From: Pseudomonadota bacterium
Lineage (GTDB): Bacteria > Myxococcota > Myxococcia > Myxococcales > Anaeromyxobacteraceae
DNA length: 6,224 nucleotides
Direction: 5' to 3'
NCBI GenBank assembly: GCA_023419875.1
Contig: JAEZXM010000295.1
Span: 1-6,224 of the forward strand
The notes under the pieces are model-generated. The model was not told the origin of the DNA and ran no database searches. It was given only the letters and a program-made list of their open reading frames with translations. Position numbers and translations under genes: made by a program. The stretch's first letter is position 1. Every line of letters starts with the position of its first letter. Positions 6,156-6,224 of the stretch are shown piece after piece.

Positions 6156-6224
6156 CCGTGGAGCGCCCTTCGACCGGCGGGGGGGGGGCCGCCGCGCCCC
6201 CGCCCCCCCCCCCCCCCCCTACCC
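6156..6224. other. Low-complexity window tail with G10 and C17 runs, possible contig-end artefact
   Basis: After the last stop codon the sequence holds ten consecutive G (6179-6188) and seventeen consecutive C (6203-6219), then TACCC. GGCGGGGG (6176-6183) can pair with CCCCCGCC (6197-6204), and CGGCGG (6175-6180) with CCGCCG (6189-6194), so a terminator-like fold can be drawn, but there is no U-tract on the plus strand. Homopolymers this long are unlike the rest of the window. A sequencing or assembly error at a contig end is the simplest reading. No gene is seen here. Confidence 0.5.

Noticed and set aside
1..6224. CRISPR arrays, tRNA or rRNA genes, insertion sequences, phage or defence genes
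   Set aside because: None was seen on either strand: no direct-repeat/spacer pattern, no tRNA-like cloverleaf noticed, and no transposase or integrase motifs. Nearly all of the window is taken up by the four plus-strand genes.

Overview
The window is very GC-rich (my estimate by eye is about 70%), with G or C at most third codon positions. It encodes a tripartite efflux system that requires an outer membrane, so the source is a high-GC Gram-negative bacterium. A myxobacterial or other former-deltaproteobacterial lineage would fit, but this is a guess from composition and gene style. Nothing in the sequence fixes the taxon.

Region 1 (1-5615) is one plus-strand operon in the order outer-membrane factor, periplasmic adaptor, inner-membrane RND permease. 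The TolC-family gene is cut by the left window edge and ends at 1215. After a 72-nt gap containing possible small hairpins comes the membrane fusion protein (1288-2430), and after only 20 nt the HAE-1-type RND permease (2451-5615). Together they would form a proton-driven pump moving small, probably hydrophobic or amphiphilic, compounds from the periplasm and inner membrane to the outside. The permease keeps the proton-relay residues (D401, D402, K925, R955, T962), so it should be active. No regulator gene lies in the window, and the substrate cannot be told from sequence.

Region 2 (5616-5798) is a 183-nt non-coding gap. It holds a striking 53-nt hairpin (5641-5693): 24 paired positions, a 5-nt loop and one mismatch. 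All three of its non-Watson-Crick pairs are G-U when read as plus-strand RNA. It has no U-tract, so it is not a textbook intrinsic terminator, but it sits where the operon transcript should end or be trimmed.

Region 3 (5799-6155) is a small gene for a predicted secreted 118-residue protein. After the signal peptide it carries three spaced copies of a 14-residue motif resembling DLGELQRRxEEGRG. I do not recognise the family. With the hairpin upstream of it, it is the least explained part of the window.

Region 4 (6156-6224) is a short tail with a run of ten G and a run of seventeen C, which looks more like a contig end or sequencing artefact than a functional element. The efflux operon itself is ordinary. 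The candidates for something undescribed are the repeat protein and the long hairpin before it.
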